NCBI GenBank assembly: GCA_004524445.1
Contig: SDNP01000025.1
Coordinates: forward strand, 1-46,959
Direction: 5' to 3'
DNA: 46,959 bases
From: Candidatus Thorarchaeota archaeon
Lineage (GTDB): Archaea > Asgardarchaeota > Thorarchaeia > Thorarchaeales > Thorarchaeaceae
This document shows, piece by piece, positions 8,398 to 16,715 of this stretch. Made by a program: the position numbers and the translations under genes. How positions within the stretch are numbered: the stretch's first letter is position 1; every line of letters begins with the position of its first letter. The notes beneath the pieces were generated by a model, which saw only the letters and a program-made list of their open reading frames with translations, was not told where the DNA came from and searched no databases.

Positions 8398-9441
8398 ATG
8401 ACGGGTAAGGCGGTTGACGTAAGGAGCAAGATACTGGCTTGGAAAGCTCAATTGCGGGCACCTTTTCTCACTGCATCTGGATTGCCCATTATACTTGGTA
8501 CCTCTGTTGCACTTGCGCTTCATGGAATTGTACTTTGGGATGTTTTTTTCCTCGCCATTGTTGCTGGACTATGTCTTCATTTGGGTGCCAATTCTACCAA
8601 TGACTACTTCGACCACACGGAGGAAGGTTCTGGGTCTGATGACATCAACGTGAATCTCGTTAGGCCATTCACTGGGGGTAGCAGAATGCTTCAGAAGGGC
8701 GTCCTTCTACCAAAAGAAGTTCTTGCTGGTTCTCTGTTGTTTTTCATGGTAGGCTCCCTAATTGGACTATATCTTGTTTATAGTCGGGGTCTCTTCATTC
8801 TCGTTTTGGGGCTCATTGGAGCAGGTTCTGGGTTCTTCTATTCAGCCCCACCCTTCCGATTTGTCAATCGGGGGATTGGTGAGCTAGTAATCGGGCTTAA
8901 TTTTGGCGTATTAACCACTTTTGGAGGGTACTACGTCCAAACACTCGATTTCAATCCTGAACCCATCTTTGCTTCAATACCTCTTGCGACTCTAATTGCT
9001 GGAATTCTATTCATCAACGAATTTCCAGACTATAATGCAGACAAGGGTGCGGGCAAGAGGACCCTCGTTGTACGGCTTGGACGGAAGAAGGCGTCACGAT
9101 TTTATGCAATCCTGATGGTCTTTTTATACACCTATACGCTCATCGCTGGATTTCTTCAGCTCATCTCTATCACATCATTGATTACATTTTCCACACTGCC
9201 TATCGCAGTATTCGCTACACGACACACTCTTCAAAATTATGAATCTCCTCAGGATATATCCCCGGCCAATGCGTCCGCAGTCGTTCTCCATTTGCTTTTC
9301 GGGATAGGATTGAGTATCGCTTATGTTCTGGATTATTTTAGACTTGGTTTCTTGTGGATTATGTTATTCTCTGTAGTATTCCTATTGTCAAGTTCCATTT
9401 TCGTATGGTGCATCAGCAAGTCCAATCATAACACGGGGTGA
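8398..9441 (+). CDS. UbiA-superfamily prenyltransferase, MenA-like
   Basis: Integral membrane enzyme that transfers a prenyl chain to an aromatic or glycerol acceptor using Mg2+. The first Asp-rich motif is NSTNDYFDHTEEGSG (about residue 78 on) and the second is NEFPDYNADKGAGKRTL. The spacing and the DKxxGKRTL tail resemble 1,4-dihydroxy-2-naphthoate prenyltransferase (MenA) more than the archaeal digeranylgeranylglyceryl-phosphate synthase, whose motif reads differently. About eight to nine hydrophobic helices are visible. No other menaquinone genes are in the window, so the acceptor is uncertain. It is followed by an Hdr-type Fe-S protein and a GlcD-type flavoprotein, which fits a quinone electron carrier. 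Confidence 0.85.
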   Translation: MTGKAVDVRSKILAWKAQLRAPFLTASGLPIILGTSVALALHGIVLWDVFFLAIVAGLCLHLGANSTNDYFDHTEEGSGSDDINVNLVRPFTGGSRMLQKGVLLPKEVLAGSLLFFMVGSLIGLYLVYSRGLFILVLGLIGAGSGFFYSAPPFRFVNRGIGELVIGLNFGVLTTFGGYYVQTLDFNPEPIFASIPLATLIAGILFINEFPDYNADKGAGKRTLVVRLGRKKASRFYAILMVFLYTYTLIAGFLQLISITSLITFSTLPIAVFATRHTLQNYESPQDISPANASAVVLHLLFGIGLSIAYVLDYFRLGFLWIMLFSVVFLLSSSIFVWCISKSNHNTG

Positions 9442-9544
9442 CTTCAGAAATCTATGAATCCAAATCAGTACGGATGAACAACAAATATGTTTTAAACAAT
9501 GAGGCAATTTGCTTCTATCGCGTCCACTAAGAGGAGGCCCCATT

Positions 9545-10771
9545 ATGAAATTCGCAATGTTGGAAAAATACAATTTCCGAGATATGGCCTTCAAATGTGC
9601 TCAATGTAGCTACTGTCAGGTTGGTCATGGAGCATGTCCCACATACAAAGTCAAGCGGCTCGAGTCATACTCCGGAAAAGGAAAGATGCTCATTACAAAG
9701 GCTCTCATGCTCAATAGGCTAAAATCCAAGGATGCGCTTGAGGGACTTCGAGACGCCATTTTTGGCTGTACTCTATGTGGCGGGTGTGAGGAGATATGTC
9801 AAGTTGATATTCCGTTTGTGAAAATCTACCAGCTCATGCGGTCTGAATTGAGAGGGTTGGGGTTTTGGCCAGAGGGTATGAATGCAGCTCGGGATACACT
9901 TCTCAAATTCCGAAATATACAGGGGCAATCGCAAACAGAAAGAATAGACGGATGGTCCTATTGGCATCCCAATGAGGGTCACCTGTTCAAGCATCAGCTG
10001 AAGGAAGCCAAGACTGCCTTCTTCATGGGGTGTGTTTCGTCATTTAATGCCATTCCAATTCAAGCAACAATCTCCTCCACTCTCATATTTGACAAGCTTG
10101 ACGAGGACTACACGTTTCTTGGAGATGAGGAGCAGTGTTGTGGTGCTCCTCTTATCATGACGGGCGATTTTGAGACTGCCAAGAAATTTGCAGATCACAA
10201 TATCCAGAAACTCCAGGAATTAGGAGTTGAAAGGGTCATTACGAATTGTCCTGGGTGTTATAGAATGTGGAATCAGGAGTATGAAGAACTATTGGGAATC
10301 AAGCCTCCCTTTGAGACTCTTTATGGATATGAATACTTGGCAAGACTCATGGATGAAGGCAAAATGAATAACCTACCAAACCGCCTGGATGCCACAGTCA
10401 CTTTCCACGATGGTTGTGATGCAGGACGTAATACGGGCTTCTTTGAGGAACCTAGGAAGATATTAGAAAATATCCCAGGAATTGATTTTGTAGAATTGCC
10501 CCATAACAAAAGCAACTGCTATTGTTGCGGCTCTGGAGGGGTTCTACGGGCATATGATGAAGAATTCGCATCGCGCATAAGTAAATTGAAGATTCAGGAC
10601 ATTGAGGATACGCGAGCAGACTGGGTGATATCTGGATGTCCTTCATGTGTCGATTTTCTTCAATATCAACTACCGAAATGGGGGTCAACTAAGAAATCAA
10701 AGGACTTGGCAGTTCTTCTTGGCGAGGCCATGGGTTTCACTTGGGATGGTTTAGATGATGCATATCGTTAG
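9545..10771 (+). CDS. Hdr/GlcF-type Fe-S oxidoreductase with two CCG domains
   Basis: Electron-transfer subunit like GlpC, GlcF or HdrD. Two N-terminal cluster motifs are present: C18-C21-C24 followed by C31-P, where the last gap is six residues rather than the usual three, and a regular one at C75-C78-C81-C85. Two CCG (cysteine-rich) domains follow: EQCCGAP with NCPGCYRMW, and CYCCGSGG with SGCPSC, which in this family hold a non-cubane cluster or a thiol active site. The ATG is set by AGAGGAGG nine bases upstream. The next gene is a GlcD-type flavoprotein, so the pair probably oxidises a 2-hydroxyacid or glycerol 3-phosphate and passes electrons to a carrier. Soluble or peripheral; no membrane helix seen. 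Confidence 0.88.
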   Translation: MKFAMLEKYNFRDMAFKCAQCSYCQVGHGACPTYKVKRLESYSGKGKMLITKALMLNRLKSKDALEGLRDAIFGCTLCGGCEEICQVDIPFVKIYQLMRSELRGLGFWPEGMNAARDTLLKFRNIQGQSQTERIDGWSYWHPNEGHLFKHQLKEAKTAFFMGCVSSFNAIPIQATISSTLIFDKLDEDYTFLGDEEQCCGAPLIMTGDFETAKKFADHNIQKLQELGVERVITNCPGCYRMWNQEYEELLGIKPPFETLYGYEYLARLMDEGKMNNLPNRLDATVTFHDGCDAGRNTGFFEEPRKILENIPGIDFVELPHNKSNCYCCGSGGVLRAYDEEFASRISKLKIQDIEDTRADWVISGCPSCVDFLQYQLPKWGSTKKSKDLAVLLGEAMGFTWDGLDDAYR

Positions 10772-10880
10772 ACGTATTGCTGTTGGTTCCAGAGAGAACG
10801 ATAAGAGAATTTGCCATGTAAGGACTGCATTATTGGTGCCCAAGCAACTGGTTAGCAAATTGTACAGGGAATGATGAGTC

Positions 10881-12377
10881 ATGGCATTAACCGATGAACA
10901 AGAAGATGAACTTACCAAAATATTCGGTGATCGATTCATCGTGGCGAAACATGAGCTACTCCCTTTTTCAACCGATATTGGAACACTTCCAAGAGAAGTT
11001 GGGTTGATTATGAATAATATGCCGGATGCTCTTGTTCAGCCAGTCAAGGCGAATGAAATAAGGGATTTATATGCTGTCGCTAGACGCCACGGCATACCTC
11101 TAATACCCAGAGGCGCTGGAACTTCAGGATATGGCGGTGCAATTCCACTAGCTGGTGGAATAACTGTCGATATGAGACGAATGGATCGTATAATTGAAAT
11201 CGATGAAGAAAAACTCACCGTCACCACAGAGCCAGGGATTTCGTGGTATGATCTTCAGTTTGAGCTCAATAGGAGGGGTTTGGACTTACAATGTTATCCT
11301 AGCTCTGCCTTAGCCGCCACAGTTGGTGGATGGATCAGCCAAGGAGGCGACGGAATAGGTTCATTGAAGTATGGACCAGTCAATGACAGTGTAATAGAGC
11401 TCGAAGTTGTTCTGCCAAATGGCAGGATTGTACTTAGCAGAGATTTGCAGCTATTCTGCGATACAGAGGGCATTCTTGGTATAATCACCAAGGCAAAACT
11501 AAAAGTCAAAAAATTGACAGAAATTGAACCAACAGTATTCAGCGTTAGAGATAACCATGTGTTGATGAATGCAATCGAAGAAATTCTCAACGAGGGGCCA
11601 TTACCATTTACAATTAAGCTTGAGGAATCCAACTATGTACAAATTAAGAAGAAGTTATGGCCAAAGAATGAACTCTATCCATATCCGAAAAAACATTGTG
11701 TTGTCTTGGTTGCATATGAAGGGGATCAAGATGAGATACAAACAGGGCTGAATACCGTACGTGAAGTGGCAGGAAAACATGACGGCATAATTCATAGTAA
11801 ATGGGTCGCAGATTATGAATGGAAAGAGCGATTCTATCCAATGCGCATAAAGCAGCTCGGTCCCAGTCTTGTTGCAGGCCAAGCTCATGTTCCACTTGAG
11901 AGTCTTGGGAGGGTCCTAGGTGATTTTCAGTCACAGCAAGCTCCAATGCGAGCTGGTGCAGATGGGTTTGTCACTAGCAGAGATGCCGTGACGATAATGG
12001 GATATTACTTAGAGGACGAAAGAAACCTTTTCTTCATGTTGTCTTGGGTGCAGAGCTTTTCCATTCTTGACATTGCTGAGCGATACGGGGGTCATACTCA
12101 TTCAACAGGCTTGTGGCTGGCTGACCGCGCAGAGGAATACTTCGGTAAGAAACACCTGGCAAAGATAGCTGCCGCCAAATCAAAATTCGACTCTGACAAC
12201 ATATCGAATCCTGGAAAGATATTCGGGTTTTGGTTCCCCTGGGTACTAAGATTCGGAAGGCACTTCATGAGGATAGGATTTGAGCTTCTAAACAATGGAC
12301 CTCTAAAGACCATTAAGACAGTGAAATGGATGCTATACGATTTTCCACCGTTGAAATGGATTAGAAACGACATGTGA
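10881..12377 (+). CDS. FAD-linked oxidase, GlcD / D-lactate dehydrogenase family
   Basis: Flavoprotein of the PCMH fold, 498 residues. The FAD diphosphate loop is PRGAGTSGYGGAIPLAGG (about residues 75-92); further binding segments are VTTEPGISW and SSALAATVGGWISQGGDG. The C-terminal ISNPGKIFG is a hallmark of the GlcD/lactate dehydrogenase group. Substrate cannot be read directly; D-lactate, glycolate and glycerol 3-phosphate are the family possibilities. It lies 109 bp after the CCG-domain Fe-S protein, in the arrangement known for GlcD-GlcF. A LarA-family protein about 18 kb away makes lactate a reasonable guess. Start: ATG with a weak GGAATGATGA upstream. Confidence 0.88.
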   Translation: MALTDEQEDELTKIFGDRFIVAKHELLPFSTDIGTLPREVGLIMNNMPDALVQPVKANEIRDLYAVARRHGIPLIPRGAGTSGYGGAIPLAGGITVDMRRMDRIIEIDEEKLTVTTEPGISWYDLQFELNRRGLDLQCYPSSALAATVGGWISQGGDGIGSLKYGPVNDSVIELEVVLPNGRIVLSRDLQLFCDTEGILGIITKAKLKVKKLTEIEPTVFSVRDNHVLMNAIEEILNEGPLPFTIKLEESNYVQIKKKLWPKNELYPYPKKHCVVLVAYEGDQDEIQTGLNTVREVAGKHDGIIHSKWVADYEWKERFYPMRIKQLGPSLVAGQAHVPLESLGRVLGDFQSQQAPMRAGADGFVTSRDAVTIMGYYLEDERNLFFMLSWVQSFSILDIAERYGGHTHSTGLWLADRAEEYFGKKHLAKIAAAKSKFDSDNISNPGKIFGFWFPWVLRFGRHFMRIGFELLNNGPLKTIKTVKWMLYDFPPLKWIRNDM

Positions 12378-12403
12378 TTTCTTTCTGCTGACGGATTTCA
12401 CTG

Positions 12404-13795
12404 CTATTCTTTTGCTGACAAGAGAGCATTAGCCAATGCACGGCCCGCCCGCTGAGGACTGGCGAAAAATGGAATCCCACCATCTTCGAGAACGTCCTTT
12501 CCTTTCGGAGTGAGACCTGCAGGTGAGTTTAGGACACTAACCACAGGTACCTTGGATTTATGGGCAAATGAAACTATCTGATTTGCTGGCATTCCTCCCC
12601 CAATACCCTCCTGATAATTTGGAGAGAAGATGGTCAAGATTGCATCATACTCGCCTGAGTTCGCAACAATATCAAATGTTTTGGCAAATACGTTAGGTTC
12701 TGCCCATCCCTTGGCAAGAAGGTCGATCGGATTCCTTATCGGTATATGAACGGGCATCTCGAGAAGATTCTCAATGGGTTTGGCAATCCTATCTGAGGGA
12801 TACGGAAGCAAAGCTCCGTTCTCTTCAAGTGTCTGAGCTGCGATGAGGGCAATTCCCAATGAATGTGTTATGACTGCTACTCTCTTGCCATTTGGAAAAT
12901 GCTCCCACATTGACAACAACTTGGCAGTATCAATCATGTCTTGTGCGCTTTCTACTTCGATACCGCCCGCCTGTTTGATAGCTCCAGAATAAATTTTTGG
13001 TTCACCAGCCAGACTGCCAGTATGACTCAAAGCAGCAGCACGTGCCGTGGGCGTCTTACCAACCTTGAAGACAATTACTGGTTTCTCTTTCGTAACCAGC
13101 TTCATCTCATTTGCCATTTCTCTAGCTTTCTCTGTGCCCTCTACAAATAGACAGATGACTTCTGTTTCATGATCATTTTTGAGATATTTCAGCAGGTGTG
13201 CAAAATCGATGTTTACACGGTTCCCTACGCTGGCAAACTTCGATATACCAAGTTCAGATTCAACAGCCCTGTAGATCATCAGCCCAGAAACGCCCCCGCT
13301 CTGACTTACAAGGGCAACTTTTCCTTTGTTCGGAGTTATCGGATGGGGAAAGAAAGTTGCATTTAGGTCCAGATTTACGTTGCCTGCACCAAGACAATTG
13401 GGTCCGATGACAGCAATGTGCGCCTCATCAACTAACTTCTTTATTCGCCTTTGTTCAGCGGCTCCTTCTTTCCCGAGTTCCTTGAATCCCGCGGCAAGAA
13501 CTATTGCTGCTCTAACTCCTGCATTCGCGCAATCCGAAAGTGCTTGATATACTAAGCCGCCTCGGAGGCATATCATTGCAAGATCTACATCGTGAGGAAT
13601 ATCCGAAACCGTGGAATAACATCGACGGCCATTTAGAGTTGAAAGGCGTGGATTTACAGGATATATATCTCCCCTGAACGAATTCAGCGCCACCAATGCT
13701 AGAGCACCCAATTTCTCTGATTTATCAGATGCTCCTACTACGGCCACGGATTCGGGATTGAATAGCTTGTCAAGCGAATCTATCTTCCAAGTCAC
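12404..13795 (-). CDS. CoA-binding / acyl-CoA synthetase (NDP-forming) alpha-like protein
   Basis: Resembles the alpha subunit of ADP-forming acetyl/acyl-CoA synthetase, which phosphorylates a histidine while making ATP from acyl-CoA. The N-terminal CoA-binding Rossmann domain has VAVVGASDKSEK, and the succinyl-CoA-ligase-like middle has IGPNCLGAGN and VSQSGGVSG. The phospho-histidine motif is AALSHTGSLAG, and a third flavodoxin-like domain ends the chain. No ATP-grasp beta subunit is fused or adjacent, so a partner must be encoded elsewhere or the protein has another role. I prefer the GTG at 13795, about ten bases after GAAGGAG; an in-frame TTG lies at 13816. The upstream aminotransferase gene ends 32 bp away, which suggests an amino acid or 2-oxoacid link. 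Confidence 0.82.
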   Translation of the reverse strand: MTWKIDSLDKLFNPESVAVVGASDKSEKLGALALVALNSFRGDIYPVNPRLSTLNGRRCYSTVSDIPHDVDLAMICLRGGLVYQALSDCANAGVRAAIVLAAGFKELGKEGAAEQRRIKKLVDEAHIAVIGPNCLGAGNVNLDLNATFFPHPITPNKGKVALVSQSGGVSGLMIYRAVESELGISKFASVGNRVNIDFAHLLKYLKNDHETEVICLFVEGTEKAREMANEMKLVTKEKPVIVFKVGKTPTARAAALSHTGSLAGEPKIYSGAIKQAGGIEVESAQDMIDTAKLLSMWEHFPNGKRVAVITHSLGIALIAAQTLEENGALLPYPSDRIAKPIENLLEMPVHIPIRNPIDLLAKGWAEPNVFAKTFDIVANSGEYDAILTIFSPNYQEGIGGGMPANQIVSFAHKSKVPVVSVLNSPAGLTPKGKDVLEDGGIPFFASPQRAGRALANALLSAKE

Positions 13796-13827
13796 AATGC
13801 TATTTCTCCTTCTCAATAGATTTGCAA

Positions 13828-14916
13828 TTATGAGTAGAGTTCTTCGAGGGCTTTCCCGAGATTTTCAAGCCCTTTGATGAGTTCTTCCTTTTCTCCACCA
13901 TATCCAAGACGGAAGTATTCATCCATCTCAAGGCCATAACCGGGGACAACAAATGTCCTATATTTGTCCACCAATAATTTGCATAGCTCCCGTGTTGGTC
14001 CACCCTGCTTAAGCCGAGGCGCTGCAACAACTCCTCCCTCGGGCTCCTTCCATTCCAACCATTGCTGGTTATCCATCCACTTCTTGAGGATTTCATAATT
14101 TTCCAACATTATATTTCTCATTTTGCGAAGAATCTCATCTCTTTCTTGCAGGACGCGAAGAGCAACAGCCTCGCCTAATTGAGAATTGCAAATCGTCATT
14201 TGTTCTCTCACTGCTCGAATTCCTTCTATGATGGGTCTATCTGCCACAGCCCATCCTATACGAATTCCTGGTAGTCCGTAGACCTTAGACATGCTGGTTA
14301 TGCTGATTGCATTCTTGCTCAACGTGGCTGCCAAGGGTGGTGGGTCCTTGAAAGTTAGGTCTCTGTATGTTTCGTCAACCATCAAATGGAAGTCATTTTC
14401 TTCCGCCAATTGAATAGCTCTCATCAAGGAGTTCTCGTCTATCTGTGAGCCCGTGGGATTATTTGGATGGGTTAAGGTGACGAGTTTCGTATTGGGCTTG
14501 ATTAGTTTTTCAAGTTCGTCCATGTTTGGCTTGAAATCGTCCTCCCACGTAAGATGCAACAGCGACATATCTCGCTCGAGAGAGCGTGGTACTTGATACA
14601 GCGAGGGATAAGTTGGATGTTCAACCACAATATGGTCATCCTTCCCCACGAGATGAGCAATTATCGAGAAGTTGGCTTCGCTCGCTCCTGTTGTAACCGC
14701 CACATTCTCTGCTGTTCTCCCTCTGTATTGTTTGGAGATTATTTCTCTCAACTCAGGGGCACCCAAATGGTAACCGTATCGCAGATCTACATCACCTAAC
14801 TCAAACCCCAAATCGTTAAGTGAGAGAAATTTCATTCCACTTTCGCCGATATCCCAGTCAACCTCATACTGGTATTTGTCAAACCAGTCTTCGAGGGGCA
14901 TCCGTTCAAAAACCAT
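13828..14916 (-). CDS. Class I/II PLP aminotransferase
   Basis: Fold-type I pyridoxal-phosphate enzyme. The PLP lysine lies in ITSMSKVYGLPGIRIGW; the cofactor-binding TTGASEANF, THPNNPTGS and MVDETYRDL motifs are in order, and the C-terminal arginine is in YFRLGYGG. At 362 residues it is a little short against the usual 390-400, with a short N-terminal arm. The amino acid substrate cannot be assigned. The ATG has GAGG seven bases upstream. The CoA-ligase-like gene follows 32 bp downstream and probably shares its message; together they could convert an amino acid to an oxoacid and later acyl-CoA, but the oxidoreductase step is not adjacent. Confidence 0.88.
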   Translation of the reverse strand: MVFERMPLEDWFDKYQYEVDWDIGESGMKFLSLNDLGFELGDVDLRYGYHLGAPELREIISKQYRGRTAENVAVTTGASEANFSIIAHLVGKDDHIVVEHPTYPSLYQVPRSLERDMSLLHLTWEDDFKPNMDELEKLIKPNTKLVTLTHPNNPTGSQIDENSLMRAIQLAEENDFHLMVDETYRDLTFKDPPPLAATLSKNAISITSMSKVYGLPGIRIGWAVADRPIIEGIRAVREQMTICNSQLGEAVALRVLQERDEILRKMRNIMLENYEILKKWMDNQQWLEWKEPEGGVVAAPRLKQGGPTRELCKLLVDKYRTFVVPGYGLEMDEYFRLGYGGEKEELIKGLENLGKALEELYS

Positions 14917-15013
14917 TATGAAAACCTCAGCACAAGGGGGATTGATTGCTAGATAAATAGATTCGGAAAGGACCTGTTTTTGAGGAATCGATTGCAGACT
15001 ATCCCGTTTACTT

Positions 15014-15907
15014 CTAGGTTATGAGCGCCTCCATCCTCTTACGTATCAGCATTGATATCTCCTGAAATGCTACTTGGTAATCTTCAAGGTGTATAACGCG
15101 AATATTGGAATCTGCTGCTTTGTCAAGTATGTAGTCCTGTATCTCTCGAGTGGACTTGAATTCCAACTCTCTTTGATTTGTTGCGCCACCAACTGTTTTG
15201 AGCCCCGCGAGGGATTTTTTACTCATAAACATCGCACGATGCATCTCTTTCCCAGGTTCAATTATTACTTCAAGAACAGATTTTGCAATACTTGATAATT
15301 CGCCGGGAATGACATGTACTCCCTCAATTATTGCCTCTGTGCCTTCTGCTATGACTCTCTCAACACTTTGAGTGACTACTGGTTTGATAATCTGCTCTTG
15401 GGCAAGAAAACCTCTCACGACAGCGCCTAGACTCTCAGGTCCGACCTGATTGAATTCATGAGCTTGATAGGTATGACAGAATAGTTCTGGATAATCCTCT
15501 TTGCTTATTTGCGTTCTCAATACTTGCCGAATGCTGTCTGTGCTTACGAATCTTGTAGCTCCGAGAGCTAGAATGGTCGACAGCAGTAACATAGACTTGC
15601 CAGTCGCGCTGGCGCCTTCCAGTATCAGGACAATGGGAGGGATTTCATCTCCTTCTCTGCGGAGCTGGTAGTATTTGTTGACAGTTTCGAGGTTTTTTCC
15701 GTAGTCCTTGTCATAAGATGAAAGAATCTGGTCCACTTCATGGATTATGTCTTTTTCTGTCGGCCAATCTTGCGTTGCCTTATGCGACTCGGCTATTTCT
15801 TCAACAATCCCCTCTGCACGTCTTAGGTGAACCCCTGATAATAAGAGACGGGATTTGATCATTGCCATGGGGTAAGGAATGAGCCAGTTTCCAGCATATA
15901 CCTTCAT
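15014..15907 (-). CDS. 2-phosphoglycerate kinase-like protein
   Basis: Kinase of the archaeal 2-phosphoglycerate kinase family, which makes 2,3-bisphosphoglycerate for cyclic 2,3-diphosphoglycerate in some methanogens. An ATP-cone-like N-terminal segment (about residues 1-45) precedes the P-loop kinase domain with Walker A EGASATGKSM near residue 100. STDSIRQVLR follows, where the family has STDxIRxVxR. IEGVHVIPG marks the lid side. I chose the ATG at 15907, two codons inside a TTG-started frame, because GAGG lies upstream. Whether the organism makes the cyclic compound is unknown; the cyclisation gene was not seen. Neighbours on the strand are the OB-fold gene and the aminotransferase. Confidence 0.82.
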   Translation of the reverse strand: MKVYAGNWLIPYPMAMIKSRLLLSGVHLRRAEGIVEEIAESHKATQDWPTEKDIIHEVDQILSSYDKDYGKNLETVNKYYQLRREGDEIPPIVLILEGASATGKSMLLLSTILALGATRFVSTDSIRQVLRTQISKEDYPELFCHTYQAHEFNQVGPESLGAVVRGFLAQEQIIKPVVTQSVERVIAEGTEAIIEGVHVIPGELSSIAKSVLEVIIEPGKEMHRAMFMSKKSLAGLKTVGGATNQRELEFKSTREIQDYILDKAADSNIRVIHLEDYQVAFQEISMLIRKRMEALIT

Positions 15908-15967
15908 TTCCAACTATTCCTCAAGAAGAACTAAGAAACATGTTCCTGAAAGAGCTTTCTCTCAAGA

Positions 15968-16462
15968 TTAGAAGTCCTTTGGTCCACAATATTTTTTGAA
16001 ATTGGATGCTGGGATTCCGTCCAAGGTTCGGACATCATCCTTTCGGGTGGTCTGTCTTACCCGCGCTCCTACAAATGGTAGACTCATATTGAGTTGCTGA
16101 TTAATTTTTTCTATTCTAGTGCTTAAGGGGCGAATTTTGCCCTTCTTACTCTTGCATAACTTGATACATTCATCTTTTACAGAAACATACGCATCTTGGA
16201 TAAGATATGACTTGCCAACTTCTATCGTGTCAATGTCAGTGTTCCAGAGAATAATATTCATAATTGCGGTTTCATCACCAACCAGAATCTCTGCTAATCG
16301 ATACCTAGTATTCCATTTTTTACTCTCGATAATTCTAACAGTTCCTTTCTCTAGGACTTCAAAATGAGCGGAGAATCCAGCGTCGCCACGACCGACATCC
16401 GCCAATTTGATGACTTCCTTCTGTTTATTCCCGTCCCCGGACAAAGCTATCACTCTATACAT
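15968..16462 (-). CDS. Single-stranded-DNA-binding OB-fold protein (archaeal SSB/SOSS-B-like)
   Basis: 164 residues with one OB fold at about residues 15-110. The pattern KLADVGRGDAGFSAHFEVLEKG, split at the loop, then AEILVGDETAIMNIILWN and IEVGKSYLIQDAYVSV matches archaeal single-OB SSB and RPA-like proteins (FEVLE, LVGDETG-like turn, LW, I-D-GY). The C-terminal 50 residues are basic and possibly disordered, a usual place for partner contacts. Likely binds single-stranded nucleic acid in repair or replication. It lies 60 bp before the kinase gene on the same strand. Confidence 0.75.
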   Translation of the reverse strand: MYRVIALSGDGNKQKEVIKLADVGRGDAGFSAHFEVLEKGTVRIIESKKWNTRYRLAEILVGDETAIMNIILWNTDIDTIEVGKSYLIQDAYVSVKDECIKLCKSKKGKIRPLSTRIEKINQQLNMSLPFVGARVRQTTRKDDVRTLDGIPASNFKKYCGPKDF

Positions 16463-16519
16463 TGACTATTTGATGCCTCTAAAGAACTCATATCTTCTTA
16501 GTCACCTCAATTTTCTCTA

Positions 16520-16591
16520 TCACTGCATACTCTCTAATTCAAGTAGAAAGTCAATTTCACGAATGACGGTCAAAATATCGGTTTCCGACAT
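16520..16591 (-). CDS. Possible 23-residue small protein
   Basis: A tiny frame in the 250-bp gap upstream of the OB-fold gene encodes an acidic, helical-looking peptide (MSETDILTV, then IREIDFLLELESMQ). AGGTG lies four bases before the ATG and an AT-rich CATATATTTG just upstream. Its stop overlaps a GTG that opens another short frame of 11 codons (VIEKIEVTKKI). The two may be one small gene with a frameshift, or chance. I do not recognise it. The rest of the gap up to 16715 shows only AT-rich stretches. Confidence 0.25.
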   Translation of the reverse strand: MSETDILTVIREIDFLLELESMQ

Positions 16592-16715
16592 CAAACACCT
16601 GCAAATATATGTAATCTATCGCTTTGGATGAAGAAATGATTCAAGACGATTCCCTAAAGGTTATGAATGATATTTCAATCTGAAACTTACACTATAGACC
16701 AATGGCTGATGAACC

